Of a stretch of 64,000 bases of DNA, positions 25,706 to 36,300 are shown one piece after another. Within the stretch, counting starts at the first letter, position 1, and each line of letters opens with the position of its first letter. The stretch comes from Sipunculus nudus (lineage: Eukaryota > Annelida > Sipuncula > Golfingiida > Sipunculidae): the NCBI GenBank assembly GCA_026874595.1, contig CM049317.1:38524401-38588400 (forward strand), given 5' to 3'. A program made the position numbers and the translations under genes. A model generated the notes under the pieces. It did no database searches, was not told where the DNA came from, and saw only the letters and a program-made list of their open reading frames with translations.

Positions 25706-26700
25706 GTCGGACGAGCATAAATTTTGTTACGGAGAAAAAAAAACGATTTTGTAACACAAGGCAGCGTGAAATGTCTAGGGGAAAGAATAAAGAAGTCTGT
25801 GTTTTTTTGTTAACAAATAATTATAATTTATTCTTAAAACAACCCTAACATACACTAAATCAATACAATTGCACATTAAAACAATGAAAATGTACAGTAC
25901 CACAGTGTCCGGATCCTAGGCTTTTCTGGAAACCACCACTGTCACAGCTCAACAAGTCCTTTAACATAAATATTCTAGACGACCAATTCATGCAAATCGC
26001 AGAGAATAGTCCAATTCAATCCCGAAATCAATCTGTTGTAATCCAAAAGTGAAGTTCTGGTAATAATCCCAAAGGCAAACTGAAGACTGTATAAAATCTG
26101 TTATAAAATTCGAAGAATATTTATAAGTTCTGCAATTATCGAAAAGGCCCCAAAACTAACTCACACTCATTCGTGTCCGCCTGAATTTTTTTTTTCTCTC
26201 TCTCTCTTTCTCTGCTCTAAACACTGCCCCTTATTTAGCTTCTCATCCGAAAAGACTAGAAATGGAAAACTCTAAAGAACAATACAAACGTTACAGGATC
26301 AGACCTGAAACATCTAGAACAAAGAAAAACCGTCACGTGACCTATGAGGACCGGAAGAGTGTGATCTGAGTAGCAGCGTATTGTTTCCAACTGTTGGAAT
26401 ATTGTTTACCATAAGTCTAACAAATCGGCATGCGGACGTATTATGTTTATTTCTATAAAATAGAGTTTGAATTATTCGCAACGGGAAAGAACAACATCTG
26501 CTTTTGGAAGTTGAAATTTTCAGTTATGTGAACAAGGTAAACCAATACGTGGCCGGACACATTTCTATTATTCTGAGCTCTTACGTAATCGGCTTTAAGA
26601 CCGTGCAGGGGTCTCAACTGCAGATTAGTGAACTGTGACACACGCGACCGCGCCTGTTTGACGATACACACGGCACATGAACATAGACATAAAATGGAGG
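25706..26700. other. Unassigned sequence at the start of the block splitting the LINE
   Basis: Starts with TGGTCGGACGAGC immediately after the LINE breakpoint. No coding content is recognised; a minus-strand open frame at 26453-26716 has no recognisable family. A poly-T/CT stretch lies near 26190-26210. It could be the 5' region of the inserted L1-like element or part of another repeat. Confidence 0.35.
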
Positions 26701-26716
26701 TGAGCAAGGAACACAA

Positions 26717-27456
26717 GCAATAGATATGACATACATGATTAAAAGTATGAGAGAGCTACAAAGCCAGATTGAGAAAATGAATAATTCCATGGTTGGTCTT
26801 ACAGCAGAGGTTGGTCAGTTAAGAGCCGAATTTGAAAATTTTAAAGCTTACAAGATTCTCTTGAACACACACAGGCTGAGCTAGAAGAGACTAAGCCTCA
26901 ATTGAAAACATTGAAAGAGACAGTAAAAGCACAAGAATGGGTGAACTCGAAAATATTGCAACAGTTAGAAGAAAATAAATCTGAAAATCATGATTTCGAC
27001 ACTTATTTAAGGTGAAAAGAACCTGAAATATTCTGGACTACTTGAAGATTCTAACGAATCGAGTACTATGTGTATAAAGAAAGTACAGAATCTGTTTGTG
27101 GCTAAGCTGGGGGTACACAATGCCGAAGATATTAAATTTCAGTGCTGTCATAGGTTGGGGGATCCTTCGAGAAGCCGGAATAAGTGCAGAGATATAATTG
27201 TTCGGTTTGTTTGGTTTGGTGATAGAGATCGTGTTGGAGGCTGAGAAATAAACTGAAGGGAACCGACATAGTTATGGTGGAGGACTTTCCGATGGAAATT
27301 GAACAAAGGCGGGTAAAACTGTACCCGATTATGAAGAAAGCGCGCATAATGAAAATAAAGGCTACATTGGTGGCCGAAAACTGGTTATTGAAGGACGCAG
27401 GTAAACAGTGGACAACTCAGATACTCTTCCTGACGGACTGCAGCCTCATCAGTTAG
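26717..27456 (+). pseudogene. L1-like ORF1 remnant (coiled coil plus RNA-binding domain)
   Basis: From 26723 the plus strand reads MTYMIKSMRELQSQIEKMNN and continues with heptad-rich sequence, then in shifted frames ELEETKPQLKTLKETVKA and LQQLEENKSENHDF, consistent with the coiled-coil half of an L1-type ORF1 protein. The region around 27030-27350 then gives KKVQNLFVAKLGV, an IIVRF-like segment and VMVEDFPMEIEQRRVKLYPI followed by MKKARIM, the conserved core and C-terminal blocks of the ORF1 RNA-binding domain (Transposase_22 family). At least four frame changes are needed, so no protein can be made. It is the expected 5' partner of the ORF2 that follows. Confidence 0.75.
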
Positions 27457-28099
27457 CGATGTGTTCCTGTGAGAATGCCATTTTATTCTATGGGCAAGAT
27501 TCAAATTTCAGTATTTTAGTGCCTGTTGCTTTATACTGAATGGGAGACAATACACTTCAGTAAATCAGTATTTTCAGTATCAGAGAGCTATGGTCATCGG
27601 AAATTAAGAAGTCGCCGGTGAGATTATGAAAACAAATATACCTGTTGAGCAGTAAAAAGGAAGGGTCACAGAGTGCAAACGGATAAAGACCGGTAGAACG
27701 ACACAGTGGCCGAACAAATAATGGAAGCAGCGGTCAGAGCAAAGTATGAACAAAACATTGCCCTGAGAAAAGAACTCACAGAAACTGGTGACAGAATTCT
27801 GCTAGCCTGTAATAAAAATATGAAAAATTTTGGGGTGTTGGACTCAGTCTAAATGATGCCAATGCAAAAATAAAATCCAAGTGGCGAGGTAGGAATGTGT
27901 TTGGTGATATCTTGATAAGAGCCCGGTATGAAATAGTGACACTCCCAGTCTGGGTACTTGTGGTATGGGTTTACAGTTTCACATCTGAGAAATAAAACCG
28001 CTATTTTGAAGTGATTACTCATGTTTAGTAATATACAGTATTATTGTTACCATAACTACAAGATATAAATAACTAAATCCCACAAGGAGGCATTGAGCT

Positions 28100-31000
28100 G
28101 ATGATAGTAACGATCATCAACATTGGAATGGTGAGAAGTCTGGGGATTCTGTTTTATATTTGTACAAGCTAACATTTTTGACAAGGTATTGTTGGGATGT
28201 AGATGTAATAGATCCTAGTTTGGGTAGATGTCCTGTTTTGAACAAAGCTAGGACAAGGTATGCACCGGCTATAGTAAACATGATGGATGTTTTTAAACTT
28301 GTTGACATCTGGAGGTTACGCAATATCAATGAAAAAGGTTACACTTATCAGCAAAACAGACCAAAAATGCAATCACGTCTAGATTACTGGTTAGTAAGTG
28401 AGCATTTACAATTTAATATTCTCAACACGCAGATATGCCCGACACTTAAAACTGATCATTGTTTAATTTCTATTAATGTACTTCTAAATGAACAAAGAGT
28501 AAGAGGTAAGGGATTTTGGAAATTTAATGCTGATCTATTAAAAGATGATAATTTCGTTAATGAATGTATAAATACTATTAAAACCAGTATAGATCACAAT
28601 AAGCGATTAATAAATAGAAACACGGCTTGGGAATTATTAAAATGTGATGCGAGGGCATTTTGTATAAAATACTCTACTGCAAAAGCGAAGGAACGTAGAT
28701 TAGAAGAAGATCTGATAAATAGGGAGTTAAATGTATTAAAAAAAGAAACTAGGTAATGATAAAAATGAGAAAGATGAAGTGAGATATAAACAGTTACTGT
28801 GTAAAATGGAACAAATTAATGCCTACTTTACCAAAGGAGCTATCATACAATCGAAAACAAGTTGTGTTGAATTGGGGGAAAGAAATACGAAATATTTTCT
28901 GAATTTAGAAAAGAGAAATCAAACAGCTAGATCGATCGTGTCTTTATGAAGGCCGATTCTTTAATTAAAAATCCAAGTGATATACTGGAGCTACAGAAAG
29001 AATTCTATGAAGAATTGTATATGAAAGATAATACATCTGAAATAAATGAAGATTACTTTTTCAAAGGGTATAATGAAGATCTGACTTCAGGAGAAGATTT
29101 ATCATCATTTTGTGAAGTAGATATAACACTCAGTGAATGTAAACAAGCATTAGGCTTAATGAAAAATGGAAAGAGTCCTGGAACAGACGAATTTACCGTC
29201 GAATTTTATAAATTTTTCTGGTTAAATCTGAAAGATTCATTGTTAGAATTGTAATCTTATTATTTTGAAAATGTACTGCTTAGTGTAGAACAAAGAAGAG
29301 GGGTAATTAACTTAATACTAAAAATGGACACAGATTTGAGATATCTTAAACACTGGCGTCCCGTCACCTTGCTCAATACGGACTATAAATTGTTAACAAA
29401 GGTTTTAGCCACACATATGCAAAAAGTGTAACATATAATAATTAGTGAATTTCAGACCGGTTATTTAAAAAACAGGCACATAGGTTGTAACATTAGAACA
29501 ATAGAGGACCTTTATGATTATTGCATTAAAAAAGTCAGAAGAGTATCATTCTAATAGCAGATTTTAAACAGGCTTTTGATAGCCTTAGTTGGAGATTTAT
29601 TAATAAAACTTTAGAACATTTTAATTTTAGACCACGTTTAAGAAGATGGGTTAAAATTTTATATACAAACATTGAAAGTTGTGTGATAAATAATGGGAGT
29701 ACAACCAGATTTTTTAAATTGGAAAGGAGCATCCCGACAAGGGTGCCCAATATCTGCGTTGCTCTTTATAACTGCTGTTGAAATCAGTATTCACTAGGAT
29801 CAGTTTTAAGACTGCTAGAACGATTTAAATTGGCCGCTGGATTAAAACTTAATGTTGACAAATTTGAAATAATATTTCTGGGAAAGACCTGGGAGGCGCT
29901 ACTTGGTATAAAAGTTTACAAGGGACCGTTTAAAATCTTGGGAGTATGGTTTACAAACAATAAAATAGAGATGGATAAATTGAATTTTTCTTCAAGATTA
30001 GATAAACTGAATTGTTTGTTCAATATTTGGAGACAAAGAGATCTGTCTCTGAAAGGAAAAATTACAATAATTAAAAGTCTTGCATTACCTCAGTTATTGT
30101 ATGCAGTAAATATACTTTGTGTGCCCGAGTGGGTCATTCAACAGGCCGAATCTTTGCTTTATGCATTTTTGTGGAAAGGTAAGCCTGAGAAAATCAAAAG
30201 ATATGCTATTTGTAATGAAATAAGCAAAGGAGGCTTGAACATGGTAGAAATAAAGAATTTTCTGCAAAGTTTTGTTTTCATGATGCAGAATATTTTGTAA
30301 TAGATGGTACCATCCGGTGGTAGATGTATGTTTCAAAGGGCACACTCAAAGGGACTTTATCCCATTTTCATATGGTCCAAGAGATATACCGATAAAATTA
30401 CCTAGATTCTACAAACAGTTCCTGGAAATCCTGTGGAAATTTAAAAAAAGAATCCTGTAACACGGTAATTCTTAATGAGTCTCTCTGGTAAACAGTAAAA
30501 TTATGTTAGGCGGAAAAGGGTTTTTTACGAATCTTTTTTTAAACAAAATGTTAAAATGTAAAAGATATTATGGAAGGTAAAAATATATTAACATTTGATA
30601 GAATTCAGGAGAGATTTCATATACTGCCAGGAGAATACTTAAAGTATTTTAGTTTTGTAGATGCTATACCAGTAGCATGGTAAAACAGATACATGAGAGT
30701 CCATTAATAACAACGGGAACGGATGTATTTACACTTTGTACTAGTAAAGGGAACATCAATTTGTTAACAGTTAGAGTTAGGGACTTTTATCAGATACTTA
30801 AACAAAATGTGTGTCTTACCCTTCATCAGTGGACGAATGGAATAGAAAATATGATGATATCGAATGTTCAGTTACATTCAGTTTGCCTTTTCATATTCAT
30901 AGACATTACAATATAAAATATTGACAATGATTTTTCCATGTAATAAAAAGTTATTTAAATGGAAAATTATAAGCTCTTCTAAATGTAATTATTGCAGTTA

Positions 31001-31381
31001 TATCGACTCTATAAAACATTTTATATTTGAATGTCATTCGGTACGAAATTTTTGGTAAACCTTACAGACATGGTGGAACGACATATTTGATAAATACATA
31101 CAGCTCTGTTACTTCTTTTTGGAATACGAAGTGAAGATGGAATGATACATGATATTCTGAACTATTGTATTTTGGTAGGGAAAAGGTATATTTATGTGGA
31201 GAAGTTTAACAATAGAAAAGTCTGTTTTACTGCTTATCTCCAAGACTTAAAATTTAGATTAGAAACGGAAATTTATATAAATCTGGTAAACAGGAATAAT
31301 AAAACACAGAGGGATATACGTTTGAAAACGTTATATGAAAAAACTGTGATGTCATATTGCATTCATGTATTGAATTTATGA
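28100..31381 (+). pseudogene. L1-like ORF2 remnant (endonuclease end, RT, C-terminal zinc motif)
   Basis: Blocks in order: the endonuclease C-terminus (VDIWRLRNINEKGYTYQQ, RLDYWLVS, KTDHCLISI; 28295-28480); the linker to about 28940; proximal RT (KNGKSPGTDEFTVEFYKFFW, 29161-29222); WRPVTLLNTDYKLLTKVLA (29353-29411); ADFKQAFDSLSWRF (29561-29602); distal RT (LKLNVDKFEIIFLG onward, 29848-30300); a Cys/His motif CNYCSYIDSIKHFIFEC (about 30985-31035); and a C-terminal GKRYIYVEKFN segment ending at the stop after 31381. The N-terminal endonuclease is missing, and the stretch carrying the YADD box between about 29775 and 29810 is deleted. The element cannot move by itself. Confidence 0.85.
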
Positions 31382-31639
31382 ATAAAAGCTTATCAAAAAT
31401 AGAACAAAGAACGCTGTGTTTATACACTTCAGACCCCACACGCGAGCCAGCCCAACTCGCACGTCTCCCATGGCAACGAACTATGTCTGCCTAACAGACA
31501 CATGTAACACTCCTGCGCACAATAAACCATGCAGGGCCTGCCTAACACGAATCAGAATGTCAACAGACGCATGTAACACTCATGTGCATAATAAAACAGA
31601 CACCTGTAACAAACACAATACAGCCGTACATTATGATCA

Positions 31640-32750
31640 ATCAGCTCTGTGGGTATAACATTCCTCCTTCCTACTGTCTATTGATTCTAGATTTTCTCTC
31701 AGAAAGGAGACAACATGTTAGAACAAGCAAAGAAACTTCTTCAGATATAATCATAAATACTGGTGCTCCACAAGGCTGTGTTTTGTCAGCCGATCTTTTT
31801 ATCCTATATACAAATAATTTGTCTGTGGGCCTTTCAGATTGTAAAATTATTAAATATGCAGACGACACAGTCATTCTAGGCTTATACACAACAATGATGA
31901 ATCGTTCTCCAGGAAAACCATTCAGTGTGTGACTGGTTGGTGTGAGGAACACTACCTTCAATTAAATGTAAAGAAGTAGTCTTTGATTTAAGGAGATCAA
32001 ACTCTGTAATTACCCCAGTTGCTAAAAAAATGAAGATGTAGATCGATATTGTAGAAAATTATAAATACTTGGGATGTATTATTTGCAGAAACCTGAATTG
32101 GAAAGAACATGTGTTGAGTCAGTCCAGGAAAGCAAACAAAAGATTATATTACCTATATTATCTAAGAAAGCTAAATATTTACAAAACCATTATTACCATG
32201 TTTTATAATTCAGTAATTTCCTGTGTCCTAACTTAAGCACTGGGGTGCTGCTTTACAAATAAATCTGATAAGTTAAAGAAACAGCTAAATAACACCAGGA
32301 GGAGAAGATGTAGAATAACTAGTACTTCTCTTGCCACACACCAGGAAATCCTTGAAACCAAATCAATGGCCTTCATATCAAAGGTCATGAAGTTACGACA
32401 CAATACATCCCCTGCATTCAGAGTTCAGTTTTTTAAACGCCAAGTTAGATGCAACATTCTGCAGAACAACCCGCTTTAAAATATCTCTTGTGCCATACAG
32501 TAAGCACTTTAACTCGCAACCCTCTAGATAATTAATGTTTTGAATTGTTTTACATGCAGAATTATCTGTTTTATCATTTTTACATGCTTATTTTTACATG
32601 CCAAGTCAAAAACGTTCCGAGTCATTGTATGTATTTTTATGTATTATTTTATGTATTTATTTATTTAGTCTTAATGTAATTAATTGCAAGTCAACAACAA
32701 ATTCCTGGAACTAAAAGCACATAAATTTTATCTTATCTTATCTTATCTTT
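31640..32750 (+). pseudogene. L2/Rex1-like LINE, distal RT and 3' end
   Basis: The plus strand encodes INQLCGYNIPPSYC and ILDFLSERRQHVRTSK, then NTGAPQGCVLS, KYADDTVILGL and, after a frame change, WCEEHYLQLNVK. Further decayed thumb-domain blocks extend to about 32480. The 3' end is (TCTTA)n at 32726-32751, matching the tail of the fragment at 9.4-10.4 kb, so both belong to one family. The first block is the one expected next after the breakpoint at about 25705, supporting the view that the two pieces are halves of one LINE copy separated by a later insertion. Confidence 0.8.
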
Positions 32751-33004
32751 AGTCACCCATGGTGGCTAGTAACAGGTCTCCCGCGTGGCATTTCCAAGTT
32801 GGTGGTGGCGGTCACGGTGACCACACATGCGCATTTTTAAAATTCATATAAGCCCTATACTTTTTGTATTTTTTTAAATATACGGTGGGAGTTTGCGTCT
32901 TGTGGCTCCTTGTCATACCGGCCCTGCTGTCTTGTTGTTTGTGAATGAGATAATGTGCATTTTATGTATGTCTGTTATAAAAATGTTGTGACAACTTTGC
33001 TTAG

Positions 33005-33133
33005 GTCTATCCACCCACGCCTGCGAGTCATTCCCCCGACCATTGAAGATAATTTAGATAAATTGACCCCACTGGTAAAGATGATCAGTAATGCATTGCC
33101 ACACATTGGCTTACAAAACAGAAGTCCATCAAG
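33005..33133 (+). other. Possible short exon of an unidentified gene
   Basis: Between TTGCTTAG and a GTAATT donor-like site a protein-like open stretch reads HPRLRVIPPTIEDNLDKLTP and ISNALPHIGLQNRSPS. The composition looks like real protein, and both borders match splice consensus, but I do not recognise the family. The opposite strand is also open over a longer stretch (32975-33319). It lies about 190 bp upstream of the TATDN1 start. It could be an upstream exon, part of a neighbouring gene or chance. Confidence 0.25.
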
Positions 33134-33139
33134 GTAATT

Positions 33140-33322
33140 AAGCCACCTGCATAGAATATAAGTAATTGGAATATATAAAATGAAGGGGGGGGGGGTCCAA
33201 TGGCAGCGCCCTCTTGTGGCATGTCGGGGCGAAGTCTGGTTCAATCGCCGTGCTATTTTGCGTATTGCAGATTCTTTATCGCCCGGGATGTGATGACGCG
33301 AGTTGCTTGCCGAATTCACGCT
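33140..33322 (+). promoter_or_regulatory. Likely promoter and 5' UTR of the TATDN1-like gene
   Basis: The 180 bp before the initiator ATG are richer in G+C and CpG (for example CGGGGCGAAG, GCCGTGC, TCGCCCGGG, GACGCGAG) than the surrounding AT-rich DNA, as for a housekeeping TATA-less promoter. It contains a run of ten G near 33186-33195. I see no convincing TATA box. The transcription start cannot be placed. Confidence 0.4.
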
Positions 33323-33350
33323 ATGGCTTCACAAGTACTCAAGTTTATCG
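33323..33350 (+). CDS. TATDN1: TATDN1 exon 1 (start codon, MASQVLKFI)
   Basis: The exon encodes MASQVLKFI plus the first base of the next codon and ends ATCG with donor GTAAGA at 33351. The next exon starts AC, which restores the GAC (Asp) of the family DIG motif. Human TATDN1 also begins with a short basic/hydrophobic segment ending in KFI before DIG. This ATG is the only in-frame start near the donor and sits in a CpG-rich context. Confidence 0.85.
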
Positions 33351-36300
33351 GTAAGATAGTGGGGCCCGAGTAAAGAATTGAGGCTGCTGTGCAGGACACG
33401 TTGAAACACAACGAATACACGTTAAATGTTGTGTTAAATCCAACTACTCTTCAGTACATTATTGGTATTAGCCGCCGACTAGCTCGCGCTATTCCACACA
33501 AATTATATCACAACATATAACAATAATGAACAACTCTGACTTAAAATTCAATGTGATTTGTTTTTGTTTTTTATAACTACCGCTTACAGCTTTAGGTCTG
33601 AATAACTTTGACATGCCATACTGCTCTGGTTAATGTAACAATTATCATATACAGGTTGAATGGAGAATACGGTCAGGTCATAACAATACATTACCAGGGC
33701 TTATATATGTACCTAAATGGATGCAAACTTGCATGAATAACAATTTAACTCAAAGTATAATACGATGTTCTCATAATTAATGTTTTAATTAATTAAGTTG
33801 TGCAAGTCATGTTATACTAAAAGGAAGAAACTAAATAGCCTTAAACCGTAAGCTGTAATAAAAGAATACTGTATCCGTTTGCAAGGAGACCAACAGAACA
33901 GTTGGTCAAATTATGATTGAAATATCACACTATTTATTATAAATATCACACTATTTATTCAATCCTTTAATGCGAGAGAGTGAACTAGCTAATAACAAGC
34001 TAACAAATATATATTGGGTACAATTCGTAAATTAACATATCCGTTTTTAATAGATTTAATTGTTTACATTTAATATTTATATCCAGTAATTTAAAAAGTA
34101 TACTACTAGAAATATTAATGTGCTGTTTGTTTTAAATGCCCAATGTTGTTCAAATTACTAAACTGTGTATAATTCCTAAATAAACATATCCGTTTTTAAT
34201 AGATTTATTTGTTTACATTTAATATTGATATCCAGTATTTTTAAAATGTATACTACTAGAAATATTAATGTGCTGTTTATTTTAAATGCACTATGTTGTT
34301 CAAATTACTAAACGGTGTTGGCATCCCCAAATATTACAATATGTTTCCTGTTTCGTAAATGCCACCTTTAACACACTTGACAGTCACCAAACAGGCATAC
34401 TTCTCAGCCAGATTGAACTAATCTGGAATTACTCGACTTATCAGTATTTCCTGACACTCGAAAGGTATACAAAGCTACTGCACCTGATAAGCGTTTTGAC
34501 AGCTGACTGCTTAATAAACAGAGACATGACATAAGGCCAGCTGCTAAGTTGATATCAGATTTTATATATACAGGATTACATAGTGTGAATTGTGGAGCAC
34601 TGATAAAAGAAGGGCGATTATGGGGGTTTGGGAGATCACAAAGGCTGGTGGCCGTTGCGTGTTACATCATCTGATACCAGTGTGTAGGCTCCACAAATAT
34701 GCCTGAACTTGTGACTTGTATTATCTCACTGTGAATGCACATGACTGAGCATGTGATAGATTATTTCAATAAAGCTATTTACCTACTTTAGAAATACCTC
34801 TTTCAGTTGCCACAGTTGTTAACTATAGGCTTTATTGTTCTAGGCAAAACAGAAATATATTAAAACTGTATCTCACAGAGAACTAGTTACGTTAATTTAA
34901 TATATATTATTCAGAGGGGAACGCCTATGTCTGGTTTGTTATTTAGTAATATTTACCACTTAAGAGTTTTCATTAAAAGTTTAGAGAATTGACTTTAACC
35001 ACACAAAAATACCCATTACAACTCAAATCTAAAAGATTACTGCCCTTGGCCATTAAACGACAAATTCTGCACCTGCACTTAGTATCAAATTATAGGTTAT
35101 CCACTTGAGCCTTAGAGTTGTACATTTTTTATTTTTTGGTATTTGTAAAATTTTTTTTTTCTATTTTTATTATTATTTATCAATATTTCATAGACTCAAA
35201 CTACAAGATTAGTATAACTACTACTTTCACAGGTTGATGTTATGGAATTTCGGTGCTTGCTTTTAATCTGTTGAGAAAATTCATTTTAAAAATGAGAAAC
35301 TACTGGTTTTATTTTTCGTACATCAAATTGTAAATGTTAAATAAATTATGATCTTAAGCATCTAAATAACTATGAAATGTACCTTATTAAATTTTTATTT
35401 TATAGTATATTCTTTAACAGGCTTTTCCCCTTTGGGTTAAGTGAATGAAATTTTGTCTGCTTGGCCCCGGAATATGGGAGCAAACTGATTATCAGATGAA
35501 ACATGTCACTAATTGCTGCCCCGGCAAGTATATGACAGAAAATTTCTAGACGTTCATATTTATGACTTTTTAAAGGGTGTGCATAGTTTTTCAGAATGGA
35601 CTGCACAAATACACTTATTGGTTTCCTTGGAATTTTTTTTTTTTTTTTAATGTTTACGTATTATTTTAAAGCTAAAGTGTTTTAATCTTTTAAAAGTTAT
35701 AAATTGTAAGATCTTGTTCAGCCACAATATTAAACCCTTGAAACCAGCCTAATAGATCTAACAAAGATTTACAAAAATGAAGAATGATTTTATTATTTTT
35801 AGACTGTATTTTATGCTTACTTTAACATTTATTTATTTTAATGGTTGTTATATGGATTAATAATTGGACATATTGATATAACAATACTTTACTCCGTTTG
35901 TGTTTTTTTTTTTTTTTTAATTTTTTATATCAACTTTAAACTCAAGTCTACACTTAATTACTCTATCTATACATATATATGTAGCACGTAATCAGAATAA
36001 TTAATAAATGAACGATTGGCTGTCCCCTTTTTATCATACAATTATAAAGTTCTGCATAGCGAAAAAAAAAGGATTTATAGAGCCTTACAATATATATATA
36101 CACACACATATCAACGCTTACTTGACCTAACAACCTGTAAACCTCATCTTTTACATAAACTTAATTAGCACACTGCTCCACCTCTATACAATGAGTTCAT
36201 GCTGCCTTACCTGGCCCTTTACTATTAACAAATACACTCAAAGTAACATTTTAAACAGTTTCTACATTTCATGTACATCAAATCAATAGTGGCACATACC

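Larger units (their letters stand above)
26700..31390 (+). mobile_element. Degenerate L1-like LINE with ORF1 and ORF2
   Basis: Two consecutive coding regions in L1 order are recognisable on the plus strand: an ORF1-like coiled-coil/RRM protein (26717-27456) and an ORF2 with the endonuclease C-terminus, RT and a terminal Cys/His motif (about 28100-31381). Both are broken by many frameshifts, stops and deletions. No target-site duplication or poly-A tail could be fixed. Confidence 0.8.

Noticed and set aside
32760-33322. Possible head-to-head NDUFB9 gene upstream of TATDN1, as in vertebrates
   Set aside because: I looked for the NDUFB9 N-terminal wording on the minus strand and did not find it. 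The minus frame 32975-33319 does not resemble it.
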